Shown here: positions 9,001 to 17,747 of the stretch, piece after piece | How positions within the stretch are numbered: the stretch's first letter is position 1 | Layout: the number at the start of each line of letters is the position of its first letter | Assembly: GCA_963726775.1 (NCBI GenBank) | Contig: CAVSDL010000001.1 | Coordinates: 682,001-746,000 of the forward strand | Origin: CAIWHR01 sp963726775 | GTDB taxonomy: Bacteria; Pseudomonadota; Gammaproteobacteria; Burkholderiales; Casimicrobiaceae | Length of the DNA stretch: 64,000 nt | Reading direction: 5' to 3' | The notes under the pieces: model-generated | The model's input: the letters and a program-made list of their open reading frames with translations, nothing else | What the model was told of the DNA's origin: nothing | Database searches by the model: none | Translations under genes and position numbers: made by a program

Positions 9001-9681
9001 TCAAACTTTCTTCGCCGGCTTGAGGTTGTCCCGTCCTCGACCACCCCTGCCGTTTTCGCGGCGGGCGCCGATCGGCAGCGCGGCGACGCGGGCGTATTCG
9101 GGGTCGACGAACCGGCAGCCCGCGGCGACAAAATCCGTGGCCATTTGCGTCGCGTCGACGCCCCAGAACATTTCGTTTCCAATCGCGATTGTCGGCACGC
9201 CGAAGACGCCACGGGCAACGGCTTCCTCGGTCGTGCGGCGGAGCTCATCCTTCACTTCCGGTGACGCAACGCACGAGTTCGCATCGGACAGGCCCAGCGT
9301 TCCGGTGAGCTCGGCCCATTCGATCGGCAGATCCGGGAGGCGGCCGTCGCGCCAGACGAAGCGGAAGATGCGGTGCACCGCCTCCGGCGCGCAGTCGCAG
9401 GCGATCGCGAGGCGCAGCAAGGGCAGCGGATTGAACGGGTGCTCGGGCGGAAACCGCAGGGCGACACCGAGGCGCCGCGCCTGCCAGACGCAGAATTTGT
9501 ACGTGAAGGCGCGTTTCGCCGGGATCTCGGCCGGACCCTTATGGCCGTTCGCTTCCAGCAATCCGGCGAACAACACCGGCTTGTAACGCACGGTGATCGC
9601 GGGGGCAAGCGAGGCCAGCTGCTCGCTCTGCAAATAGGCGAACGGCGAAACGAAGTCGAAATACCAGTCGGCGATGGTCAT
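9001..9681 (-). CDS. 2-hydroxychromene-2-carboxylate isomerase family (DsbA-like fold)
   Basis: Thioredoxin-fold protein, 226 aa, related to HCCA isomerase and kappa-class glutathione transferases. The N-terminal WYFDFVSPFAYL has Ser12 at the catalytic position that replaces the Cys of DsbA. GVFGVPTIAIGNEMFWGVD holds the cis-Pro loop and C-terminal signature. The last 20 or so residues are basic and Gly/Arg/Lys-rich, beyond the fold. No naphthalene-degradation genes are nearby, so the substrate is unknown. It is last in the leucine block and overlaps the DUF1289 gene by 4 bp (ATGA). Confidence 0.8.
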   Translation of the reverse strand: MTIADWYFDFVSPFAYLQSEQLASLAPAITVRYKPVLFAGLLEANGHKGPAEIPAKRAFTYKFCVWQARRLGVALRFPPEHPFNPLPLLRLAIACDCAPEAVHRIFRFVWRDGRLPDLPIEWAELTGTLGLSDANSCVASPEVKDELRRTTEEAVARGVFGVPTIAIGNEMFWGVDATQMATDFVAAGCRFVDPEYARVAALPIGARRENGRGGRGRDNLKPAKKV

Positions 9682-9902
9682 GTGGCGGGTCCGGAGCAGG
9701 ACGTGCGGCGCGCGGGGAGCGCGGCCAGCACCGCGCGTTTCGCCGACGCATCGAGCACGCTCCAGGCGGCGATTTCATCGAGCGTGCGAAAGCAGCCGAG
9801 GCAAAATCCGCCTGCGCTGTCCATGGTGCAAACGCTGCTGCACGGCGACGGCACGTTCTCCTGCGATGGCAACGTGGAGTCCTGCAAGGCGGCGGCGTTC
9901 AC
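9678..9902 (-). CDS. DUF1289 family protein
   Basis: A 74-aa protein with the DUF1289 pattern: SPCSSVCTMD, FCLGCFRTLDEIAAW and a closing RRAVLAALPARR-like helix. Four conserved Cys suggest metal or iron-sulfur binding, but the function is not known. The GTG start overlaps the hmgL stop (GTGA) and its end overlaps the isomerase gene, so all three are translationally coupled. Confidence 0.85.
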   Translation of the reverse strand: MNAAALQDSTLPSQENVPSPCSSVCTMDSAGGFCLGCFRTLDEIAAWSVLDASAKRAVLAALPARRTSCSGPAT

Positions 9903-10834
9903 GTGGGGCGCCCGACCAGCGAGTCCCTGGCCGCGAGCGCGCGCGCGACGCGCGATGCCGGTGGTCGGCCCAGGATGTCGGAGATGAGCTGGCCGGCGAG
10001 GCGCAATTTCGTCAGGTCGACGCCGGATTCGATGCCGAGTCCATCCAGCAGGTAGACGACGTCCTCGCTCGCGACGTTGCCCGTGGCGCCGATCGCATAC
10101 GGGCAGCCGCCCAGACCGGCAACCGATGCGTCGAACGTCGTCACGCCCATTTCCATCGCCGCGTACACGTTCGTCAGCGCTTGTCCGTAGGTGTCGTGAA
10201 AATGTCCGGCGAGCTCCGCGACGGGAACGCGCTCACCGACAATCGCGATCAACTCCTTGAGCTTGCCGGCCGTACCGACGCCGATCGTGTCGCCTAGCGA
10301 GACCTCGTACGCGCCGAGATTGAACAGCGCAGCGGCGATGTCGGCGACCCTGCGCGGATCGACTTCTCCTTCGTACGGACACCCCAGCACGCATGAGATG
10401 TAGCCTCGCACGCGAATTCCCTGCTTCATTGCCGCGGCGAAGATCGGTTGCGCGCGCTCGAGGCTCTGGGCGATGTCGCAGTTGATGTTGCGACGCGAAA
10501 ATGTTTCCGACGCGGCAACGAACACCGCGACTTCGTCCGCCCTTGCCGCCACCGCGGCCTCGAAGCCTTTCATGTTCGGCGTCAGCACCGGGTAACGCAC
10601 GCCCGGCCGGCGGTGGATTCTCGCCATCACTTCGCCGGCGTCACTCATCTGCGGCACCCATCGCGCCGACACGAACGCCGTCGCTTCGATCGCCGTGAGT
10701 CCCGCATCCGCGAGCCCGTCGATGAGCGCGACCTTGGCATCCGTAGGCACCATCTCCTTCTCGTTCTGCAGACCGTCGCGGGGGCCAACCTCGACGAGGC
10801 GCACGCGCGATGGCAGCTTGATGTCCGTTCCCAT
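9899..10834 (-). CDS. liuE: Hydroxymethylglutaryl-CoA lyase
   Basis: Cleaves HMG-CoA to acetoacetate and acetyl-CoA, the last step of leucine catabolism. The 311-aa TIM-barrel protein shows VEVGPRDGLQNE (catalytic Arg/Asp region), YISCVLGCPYEG, LGDTIGVG, the HFHDTYG metal ligands and the signature Cys loop GLGGCPYAIGATGN. It is separated from the methylcrotonyl-CoA carboxylase alpha gene only by a dehydrogenase gene. Confidence 0.94.
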   Translation of the reverse strand: MGTDIKLPSRVRLVEVGPRDGLQNEKEMVPTDAKVALIDGLADAGLTAIEATAFVSARWVPQMSDAGEVMARIHRRPGVRYPVLTPNMKGFEAAVAARADEVAVFVAASETFSRRNINCDIAQSLERAQPIFAAAMKQGIRVRGYISCVLGCPYEGEVDPRRVADIAAALFNLGAYEVSLGDTIGVGTAGKLKELIAIVGERVPVAELAGHFHDTYGQALTNVYAAMEMGVTTFDASVAGLGGCPYAIGATGNVASEDVVYLLDGLGIESGVDLTKLRLAGQLISDILGRPPASRVARALAARDSLVGRPT

Positions 10835-10853
10835 GAAGGTCTCCGCCTGCGCG

Positions 10854-11780
10854 TCAGTAGCCGTGAACCCGATCGACGATACCGGTCACCGTCTCCCCGC
10901 GTTCCAGTCGCCGGATCTTGGCGGTAATCTGCGCGATGGAATCGGCGACCCGCGTCACCGCCGACGTATGGGGCGTCAGCGTGACCCGCGGATGATGCCA
11001 GAAAGCGTGGTCCGCTGGCAGCGGCTCGAAGCGGAAGACGTCCAGCGTCGCGCTGGCGAGGTGGCCCGAATCGAGAAGCGAGACCAGATCGTCGTCGACG
11101 ATGATTTCGCCGCGGGCGACGTTGATCACGTGCGCGCCTCGCGGCAGCCGAGCGAGCGTCGCACGGTCGAGGAGCCCGCAGGTTTCGGGCGTCCGCGGAA
11201 GCAGGCAGACCAACACCCGCGTGCGGGCCAGGAACCCGGGAAGTTCGACCGGGCCGGCGTAGCATTGGACACCCGTTACAGCCTTCCTCGTGCGGCTCCA
11301 ACCCGCCAGCGGAAACCCGAGCGGGAGGAATCCGTTCGCAATGGCCTGCCCAAGCACGCCGAACCCCAGTAGGCCGATTCCGAACTCGGCCTTCCGCAAT
11401 CGCGGTCGCTGCTCCCAGTGGACAGCGCGTTGCTGCGCCGCGTACGCATCCGCCTCGCGGTAGGCGCCCAATACGGCGAGCGTCACGTATTCGCGCATCT
11501 GCTCGGCCATGCCGGCATCCTCGAGCCGGATCACCGGCACGTCGGGCGGCAGTGTCGGGACGTCCAGCAGCGCGTCGACACCGGCGCCCAGGTTGAAGAT
11601 CGCCTTGGCAGGGCGAACCCGCAGGAACAACTCGGCGGGGGGCTTCCAAACAAGTGCATAGTCCGGAATCGCCGGCGCCGCCGGCCAAACGGCAATGTCC
11701 GCTTCGGGCAGCAGGGAGGCGAGCACCGCGCGCCATTCCTCGATGGCATGGCCGGGCATCTGGAGCAGAATTCTCACCAC
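10854..11780 (-). CDS. GhrA-type D-2-hydroxyacid dehydrogenase
   Basis: 308-aa NAD(P)-dependent reductase of the glyoxylate/hydroxypyruvate reductase A family. GIGLLGFGVLGQAIA is the dinucleotide-binding loop; HVINVARGEIIVDDDL and TLDVFRFEPLP carry the usual active-site Arg and Glu, and TLTPHTSA has the catalytic His. The GTG start (11780) lies 9 bp after the carboxylase alpha stop. No leucine-pathway step needs this activity, so its place inside the block is unexplained. Confidence 0.85.
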   Translation of the reverse strand: MVRILLQMPGHAIEEWRAVLASLLPEADIAVWPAAPAIPDYALVWKPPAELFLRVRPAKAIFNLGAGVDALLDVPTLPPDVPVIRLEDAGMAEQMREYVTLAVLGAYREADAYAAQQRAVHWEQRPRLRKAEFGIGLLGFGVLGQAIANGFLPLGFPLAGWSRTRKAVTGVQCYAGPVELPGFLARTRVLVCLLPRTPETCGLLDRATLARLPRGAHVINVARGEIIVDDDLVSLLDSGHLASATLDVFRFEPLPADHAFWHHPRVTLTPHTSAVTRVADSIAQITAKIRRLERGETVTGIVDRVHGY

Positions 11781-11789
11781 AGCCTGACG

Positions 11790-13825
11790 CTAGTCATCTT
11801 CGATATCGACGAGGTCGGCGCCCTCCTTGACGCGGTCGCCGGCACGATAGTTGACCATCGTCACGGTGCCCGCCGCCGGCGCCACGATCGTATGCTCCAT
11901 CTTCATTGCCTCGAGGATCAGCAGCGGCGCGCCCCTGCCGACCTTGTCGCCGGACTTGACCATCACCGCGACGACCGTGCCGGACATCGGCGCCATCAGA
12001 TGCCCGCCGCGGGCTTCGTCCTCGCCGGCATGCGCGAGCGGATCGACAGAGCAATAGCCGGCGATGCCCGTCCGTCACTGAAGACATGGCGCTCCTCACC
12101 ATGCCGCACGACGGTCGCGCGGTGCTCACCGGTCGTGGAAACGATCACCACACGACCCGCATCTGCGTTGCCGCGCTCGATGGCACGCACGGTTGTCGCG
12201 CCCGAAGGCATGCAGACGCGCCAGCCATCGCCGTCGCGGCGCATGGCGACGTCGTGCCGAATCTCGCCGTCGGCGAACGCAAGGGCAACGCAGTGGTTTT
12301 CGCTATTCGGCCACCACGGGTCGACGGCGTTCCACGGTGAATGCGGGTCGCTCGACGCTCGCGCCGCAGTCGCACGCGTCGCCTCGATCGCGCGGACCTC
12401 TGCAAGCGCCGCCGCGAGCACGACGTCGCCAGGCGCGGGCCGGGCCTTGGGAAAGAGCGCCGCGTGATGGCGCGCGATGAGCCCCGTGTCGACATTGCCG
12501 GACCCGAAGGCCTCGTGCGCCACGACGCGGCGGAGGAACGCGACGTTGGTCGCGACGCCGACGATTTCGAACTCGGCCAATGCGTCCGCGAGCTGTCGCA
12601 GTGCCGCGGCGCGACTTTCGCCGTGAACGATGAGCTTGGCAATCATCGGATCGTAGAATGGCGAGATTTCGTCGCCGACGCTCACACCGGTGTCCACGCG
12701 CACCGCGGCACCCTCGGCCGGCGCGCGCAGATGCGCCAGGATGCCGATCGAAGGCAGGAATCCGCGATCCGGATCCTCGGCATAGATGCGCGCCTCGATC
12801 GCGTGGCCGTTGATCGACAGTTCGTCCTGCCGCTTCGGAAGCACTTCGCCGGACGCGACGCGCAGTTGCCACTCGACCAGGTCCTCGCCGGTGATCATTT
12901 CGGTTACCGGGTGCTCGACCTGCAGCCGCGTGTTCATCTCCATGAAATAGAACGCGCCGTCGCGCGCGAATGTGTCGGGGGCGATGAACTCGACCGTTCC
13001 GGCGCCGACGTAGCCGATAGCCCTTGCGGCAGCCACCGCCGCGTCGCCCATCGCCCGTCGCTGCTCGGGCTTCATTCCGGGCGCGGGCGCTTCTTCCAGA
13101 ATCTTCTGGTGCCGGCGCTGCACGGAGCAATCGCGCTCGAACAGGTGGACCGCGTTGCCGTGCATGTCGGCGAACACCTGGATCTCGATGTGGCGCGGCG
13201 CGGTCAGATATTTCTCGATCAGCACGCGATCGTCGCCGAAACTTGCCTGCGCCTCGCGCCGGGCCGACGCCAGTGCCCCGGCGAACGCCTCCGCGCGCTC
13301 GGCGATCTTCATTCCCTTGCCGCCGCCTCCGGCCGTCGCCTTGATCAGCACCGGGTAGCCGATCTTCGCGGCTTCGCGCGCGAGCAGTTTCGGGTCCTGG
13401 TCGTCGCCGTGATAGCCGGGAACAAGCGGGACCTCGGCGCCTTCCATGATCCGCTTCGCCGCGGACTTCGAGCCCATCGCCGCGATCGCCGCGGGCGGCG
13501 GCCCGATGAAGGCAATGCCGGCGCGCGCGCAAGCGGCTGCAAACGGCTCGTTCTCGGACAGAAATCCGTAGCCGGGGTGGATCGCCTGCGCACCCGCCCT
13601 ATTGGCGATCGCGATGATCGTGTCGCCGTCGAGATAGCTCTCGCGCGGAGGCGGCGGGCCCAGCCGGTGAGCCTCGTCGCACGCGGCAACGTGCAGCGCA
13701 TTGGCGTCGGCATCCGAGTAGACCGCCACCGTACGGATTCCCATCCTGCGCGCAGTGCGAGCGACGCGGCACGCGATCTCGCCGCGATTGGCGATCAGGA
13801 TCTTGTCAAACATCGGCAGCGTCAT
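11790..13825 (-). CDS. liuD: Methylcrotonyl-CoA carboxylase, biotin-containing alpha subunit (frameshifted)
   Basis: ATP-dependent biotin carboxylase plus biotin carrier. The first 575 or so residues contain FDKILIANRGEIACRVARTA, the ATP-grasp loop KATAGGGGKGMK, FMEMNTRLQVEHPVTE and the biotin carboxylase C-domain. Read straight, the frame stops at 11996. The biotinyl domain with EAMKMEH continues in another frame to 11790. The junction DPLAHAGEDEARGGHL, typical of the family, appears only after a shift at about 12045-12050, so one base seems missing. Start could also be the ATG at 13813. Overlaps the DUF4126 gene. Confidence 0.88.
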
Positions 13826-14459
13826 TCGTGATCTTCGCCAAGCGCGCCGCCGCGCCGGTCACCTTGCCCGGCAGCGTCGCGATGAACGTCCATACTTTCG
13901 GAATCAGCCAGGCAATGAGCAGGACCAGCAACGCGAGCACGGCCAGGGCCGCGAGCGGATATGCGAAAGCGAGCCACAGCACGGTTCCAGCCACCAGATC
14001 CTCGCCGAAGGATGCCGCCCAGTTCGAGAACGGCTCCGGGGACGTGTTGATCAGCGCGCGGCCGCCGGATTTCGCGAAATGGCTGCCTGCCGCGAGCGAG
14101 CCGCCGACGATCGCGGCCGCGAGCGATGCCGCAGCCGACGAATCGCCGAAGACGCTCGCGGCGAGCGCCGCGCCCGCCGGGATGCGGATAAAGGTGTGCA
14201 CGACGTCCCAGACGGTATCCACTCCGGGAATCTTGTCGACGCAGAACTCGACCACAAACATGAACCCCGAAGCCGCGAGCACCCAGGGGTGCGCGATCGC
14301 GGCCAGTCCGCCAGGCAGTTCGACCCAGTGGAGGTAACCCAGCCCACCGACGATGAACAGGACCGCGTAGAGGCGAATGCCGCTCGCCCATCCGATCGCG
14401 GCCGCCAGCGCGATGAGCTGCAAGTTGTCCGGCTGTGAAAGACCCGAAAACACATTCAT
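13806..14459 (-). CDS. DUF4126 membrane protein
   Basis: 217-aa integral membrane protein with several hydrophobic segments (IGWASGIRLYAVLFIVGGLGYL; WVLAASGFMFVVEFC; a C-terminal LAALAVLALLVLLIAW stretch) and Ala/Gly-rich repeats, as in DUF4126. Function unknown. Its ATG overlaps the hydratase stop by 4 bp and its end overlaps liuD by 20 bp, so it is firmly embedded in the operon. A role in the pathway is not shown by the sequence. Confidence 0.8.
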   Translation of the reverse strand: MNVFSGLSQPDNLQLIALAAAIGWASGIRLYAVLFIVGGLGYLHWVELPGGLAAIAHPWVLAASGFMFVVEFCVDKIPGVDTVWDVVHTFIRIPAGAALAASVFGDSSAAASLAAAIVGGSLAAGSHFAKSGGRALINTSPEPFSNWAASFGEDLVAGTVLWLAFAYPLAALAVLALLVLLIAWLIPKVWTFIATLPGKVTGAAARLAKITNDAADV

Positions 14460-15343
14460 GATTCTTCGGGCGGCGCCGGAACCCACGCGGGTTTGCGCTT
14501 GGCCAGAAACGCTGCGACGCCTTCCTTTCCCTCCGCGGAGGCGCGAATTCTGGCGATCCGCGAAGCGGTGTCGGCGACCACCTCGTCGTCGATCGGGCGG
14601 TGCGCAATGGCGCGGATCAACGCCTTCGCCTCCGTCTGCGCACACGGCCCGGCGACGATCAGTTCGCCCAGGACTTCGTTGATCCGGTCATCCAGCGCCT
14701 CGGCGACCGCGATGTCGTGGACCAGCCCGATCCGGTACGCCTCCGCAGCCGTGAATCGCTCGGCGGTCAGGAAATAGCGCCGCGCATATCGCGCCCCGAT
14801 CGCCTCGACGACGTAGGGGCCGATCGTCGCGGGAATCAGGCCCAGCTTTGCTTCGGATAGCGAGAACGTCGCGTCCTGCGCCGCGATCGCAATGTCGCAG
14901 CACGCGACGATTCCGACGCCGCCGCCGTAAGCCGCTCCGTGCACGCGCGCAATCGTCGGCTTCGACAGTCCGTTCAATGTCTTCAGCATTGTCGCCAGCG
15001 CCGTCGCGTCCGCGAGATTCTCGGCGTGGCCGTAGGCCGCCACCCTTCGCATCCAGTTGAGATCCGCGCCGGCACAGAAGCTCTTGCCATGCGCAAGCAG
15101 CACGACGGCGCGCACCGCGTCGTCGCGTTCGAGCGCCGAGAGTGCGCCGGTCATCTCGGCGATCAGCGTCTCGTTGAATGCGTTGTGGACGTCGGGCCGC
15201 GCCAGCGCGAGAAGCGCAATGCCGTTGCGGATTTCGACGTCCAATGTCTCGTAAGACCCGGAAGCGTCGGATGCCACGCTCTTCTTCGACCGAGCCGTCC
15301 TGTCGTTCCTGGTTGCAAGCGTTGTCTTTTTCGTCTTGGTCAT
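14456..15343 (-). CDS. liuC: Enoyl-CoA hydratase, probable 3-methylglutaconyl-CoA hydratase
   Basis: Crotonase-fold enzyme expected to hydrate 3-methylglutaconyl-CoA to HMG-CoA, between MCC and HMG-CoA lyase. The 295-aa protein has the oxyanion-hole segments GKSFCAGADLNWM and VHGAAYGGGVGIVACCDIAIA and the SLSEAKLGLIPATIGPYV block common to LiuC. The N-terminal 30 residues are Lys/Thr/Ser-rich and look disordered. The ATG at 15343 is 5 bp after the beta subunit stop. The specific substrate is inferred from context. Confidence 0.88.
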   Translation of the reverse strand: MTKTKKTTLATRNDRTARSKKSVASDASGSYETLDVEIRNGIALLALARPDVHNAFNETLIAEMTGALSALERDDAVRAVVLLAHGKSFCAGADLNWMRRVAAYGHAENLADATALATMLKTLNGLSKPTIARVHGAAYGGGVGIVACCDIAIAAQDATFSLSEAKLGLIPATIGPYVVEAIGARYARRYFLTAERFTAAEAYRIGLVHDIAVAEALDDRINEVLGELIVAGPCAQTEAKALIRAIAHRPIDDEVVADTASRIARIRASAEGKEGVAAFLAKRKPAWVPAPPEES

Positions 15344-15348
15344 GATCC

Positions 15349-16956
15349 CTACATCCGGAAAACGCCGAACTTCGTCGGCTCGATCGGTTTGTTGAGCGAC
15401 GCCGAGATCGCGAGCCCCAGCACCCTTCGGGTATCCGCCGGGTCGATGACGCCGTCGTCCCAGACCCGCGCACTGGCGAAATACGGATGGCCCTCCCTCT
15501 CGTACTGGGCGCGGATCGGCGCGCGGAACGCCTCCTCCTCCGCCGCGGTCCACGTGCCACCTCTGGCCTCGATCGCGTCGCGCCGCACCGTCGCCAGCAC
15601 GGTGGCCGCCTGCTCGCCGCCCATCACCGAGATTCGCGCATTCGGCCACATCCACAGAAAGCGCGGATTGAACGCGCGGCCGCACATGCCGTAGTTGCCG
15701 GCCCCGTAGCTGCCGCCGATGACGATGGTGAACTTAGGCACCTGCGCGCACGACACGGCGGTCACCATCTTGGCGCCGTCGCGGGCGATGCCGCCCGCCT
15801 CGTACTTCTGCCCGACCATGAACCCGGTGACATTCTGCAGAAAGACCAGCGGCGTGCCGCGCTGCGCGCAAAGCTCGATGAAGTGCGCGCCCTTGAGCGC
15901 CGATTCCGAAAACAGGATGCCGTTGTTGGCGACGATGCCTACGGGATAGCCCAGGATCCGCGCGAAGCCCGTGACGAGCGTAGTGCCATATCGGGCCTTG
16001 AACTCGTCGAATTCGCTGCCGTCGACGATGCGTGCGATCACCTCGTGCACGTCGTACGGCTTCTTGATGTCGGCGCTGATGACGCCGTAGAGCTCCTCGG
16101 CCGTGTACTTCGGCGCCACGGGCTCCGCCAGGTCCATCACGATGCGTTTCGGGCGGTTGAGGTTGGCGACGATCCTGCGGGCGATCGCCAGCGCGTGATG
16201 GTCGTTCAAGGCAAAGTGGTCGGCAACGCCGGAGACGCGCGTATGCACGTCGGCGCCGCCCAGTTCCTCGGCGGTCACGATCTCGCCGGTTGCGGCCTTC
16301 ACGAGAGGTGGCCCGCCGAGAAAGATCGTCCCCTGCTCCTTGACGATGATCGATTCGTCGGACATCGCCGGCACGTACGCGCCGCCCGCCGTGCACGATC
16401 CCATCACCACGGCGACCTGCGGAATTCCCTGCGCCGACATCGTCGCCTGGTTGTAGAAGATGCGTCCGAAGTGGTCGCGGTCCGGAAAGACGTCGATCTG
16501 GTTCGGCAGATTCGCACCACCGGAATCGACCAGGTAGATGCAGGGCAGGTTGTTCTCGCGCGCGATGTCCTGCGCGCGCAGGTGCTTCTTGACGGTCAGC
16601 GGATAATAGGTTCCGCCCTTGACCGTCGCGTCGTTGCAGACGACGACGCACTCGCGTCCGGCGACGCGCCCGATGCCGGTGATGATGCCGGCGGCGGCGA
16701 TGTTGTCGTCGTACATTCCGAACGCCGCAAGCTGCGAAAACTCCAGGAACGGCGAACCGGCGTCGAGCAGCGCACGCACCCGTTCCCGCGGCAGGAGCTT
16801 GCCGCGCGCGGCGTGCTTCGCGCGGGGCGCCTCGCCACCACCCTGCTCGATCTCGCCGACCTTGGTGTGGAGGTCGGCGACCAGTTCCGCCATCGCGCTC
16901 CGGTTCCTCGCGAACGTCGCGTCGCGCGGATCGAGTTTCGATTCGATGACGGGCAT
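15349..16956 (-). CDS. liuB: Methylcrotonyl-CoA carboxylase, carboxyltransferase beta subunit
   Basis: Transfers the carboxyl group from biotin to 3-methylcrotonyl-CoA. The 535-aa length and the blocks VVCNDATVKGGTYYPLTVKK, IYLVDSGGANLPNQ, MGSCTAGGAYVPAMSDE, PLVFLQNVTGFMVG and GGSYGAGNYGMCGRAF are typical of MccB. It lies 12 bp after the GST gene and 5 bp before liuC. The alpha subunit is two genes further on. Confidence 0.94.
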   Translation of the reverse strand: MPVIESKLDPRDATFARNRSAMAELVADLHTKVGEIEQGGGEAPRAKHAARGKLLPRERVRALLDAGSPFLEFSQLAAFGMYDDNIAAAGIITGIGRVAGRECVVVCNDATVKGGTYYPLTVKKHLRAQDIARENNLPCIYLVDSGGANLPNQIDVFPDRDHFGRIFYNQATMSAQGIPQVAVVMGSCTAGGAYVPAMSDESIIVKEQGTIFLGGPPLVKAATGEIVTAEELGGADVHTRVSGVADHFALNDHHALAIARRIVANLNRPKRIVMDLAEPVAPKYTAEELYGVISADIKKPYDVHEVIARIVDGSEFDEFKARYGTTLVTGFARILGYPVGIVANNGILFSESALKGAHFIELCAQRGTPLVFLQNVTGFMVGQKYEAGGIARDGAKMVTAVSCAQVPKFTIVIGGSYGAGNYGMCGRAFNPRFLWMWPNARISVMGGEQAATVLATVRRDAIEARGGTWTAAEEEAFRAPIRAQYEREGHPYFASARVWDDGVIDPADTRRVLGLAISASLNKPIEPTKFGVFRM

Positions 16957-16969
16957 GGCAGGATCGACG

Positions 16970-17602
16970 TCAGGCGGAGGGCAGCGGGTGGCCGGGCATC
17001 AGCGCGTACGGATGCACCCAGCGCGGTTCGGATTGTATCCGCGCAAGCCAGTCGCGGATGTTGGGGTGCTCCGCCCAGTCTATCCCGATCTCGTCCGGCC
17101 AGAACAGGTAGCCGCACAGCGACAGGTCGGCGATCGTCAGGCGCTCGCCAACGACGTAACGCCGGCCGGCGAGGTGCGCGTCGAGGATGCCCCAGGCCGC
17201 TTCGGCGCGGCGCCGGAACACGGCGAGCACGCCTGGCTCCGCGTCCTTCGTGAAGGTCCGCAGGAAACGGTACGTCGCCGTATAGCTCGTCAGCTTGTGG
17301 TTGTCCCACAGCATCCAGCGCAGGATTTCGCGACGCTCCGCGGCATCGGCGGGGCCGTAGCGATCCAGTACTTCGGCGAGATAGTCGAGAATGACGCCCG
17401 ACTGCGTGAGCTGCATGCCCGCGTGCTCGAGCACCGGCACCTCGCCCATCACGTTGATCGCGCGATAGGCCGGTGCGCGTGTCTCGCCGTTGAAGAAGTC
17501 GACATAGCGCGGCGCCCAATCGGCTCCGGCCAATTCGAGCGCCAGCGCCGGCTTGTAGGCGTTGCCGGATTGCGCGAAACAGTGGAGCGTGAAATCGGCC
17601 AT
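16970..17602 (-). CDS. Glutathione S-transferase family protein
   Basis: 210-aa protein with an N-terminal thioredoxin-like domain (TLHCFAQSGNAYKPALAL; GEVPVLEHAGMQLTQSGVILDYL, the glutathione-binding Glu/Gln-Ser region) and an all-helical C-terminal domain (RYVVGERLTIADLSLCGYL). Substrate unknown. The ATG at 17602 fits the domain start, although the frame is open further upstream. It lies between a very short frame and liuB in the leucine block. Confidence 0.85.
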   Translation of the reverse strand: MADFTLHCFAQSGNAYKPALALELAGADWAPRYVDFFNGETRAPAYRAINVMGEVPVLEHAGMQLTQSGVILDYLAEVLDRYGPADAAERREILRWMLWDNHKLTSYTATYRFLRTFTKDAEPGVLAVFRRRAEAAWGILDAHLAGRRYVVGERLTIADLSLCGYLFWPDEIGIDWAEHPNIRDWLARIQSEPRWVHPYALMPGHPLPSA

Positions 17603-17606
17603 CGCG

Positions 17607-17726
17607 TCAGAAACCTCCCGTTGCCAGCCACTTCTCAATCGGGTCGAAGCGGTCGAGCCCCCGGAACGGCTCGCCGTCGCCAAAGACGAAGTGTGACGAG
17701 AAATCGAAATCGACGGACGGGGCCAT
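17607..17726 (-). CDS. Possible 39-aa small protein
   Basis: An ATG frame of 39 codons fits exactly between the acyl-CoA dehydrogenase stop and the GST start, with only 4 bp to the GST gene. The product is acidic and aromatic-rich (SVDFDFSSHFVFGDGEPF, then FDPIEKWLATGGF). I recognise no family. It may be a real small protein, a degraded gene end, or a chance frame; the upstream AAAGAAAA is only a weak ribosome site. Confidence 0.35.
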   Translation of the reverse strand: MAPSVDFDFSSHFVFGDGEPFRGLDRFDPIEKWLATGGF

Positions 17727-17747
17727 GATATTTTCTTTGTCGATGGC

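Noticed and set aside
15487..17253. Plus-strand open frame of 588 codons
   Set aside because: Antisense to the carboxyltransferase beta subunit gene.
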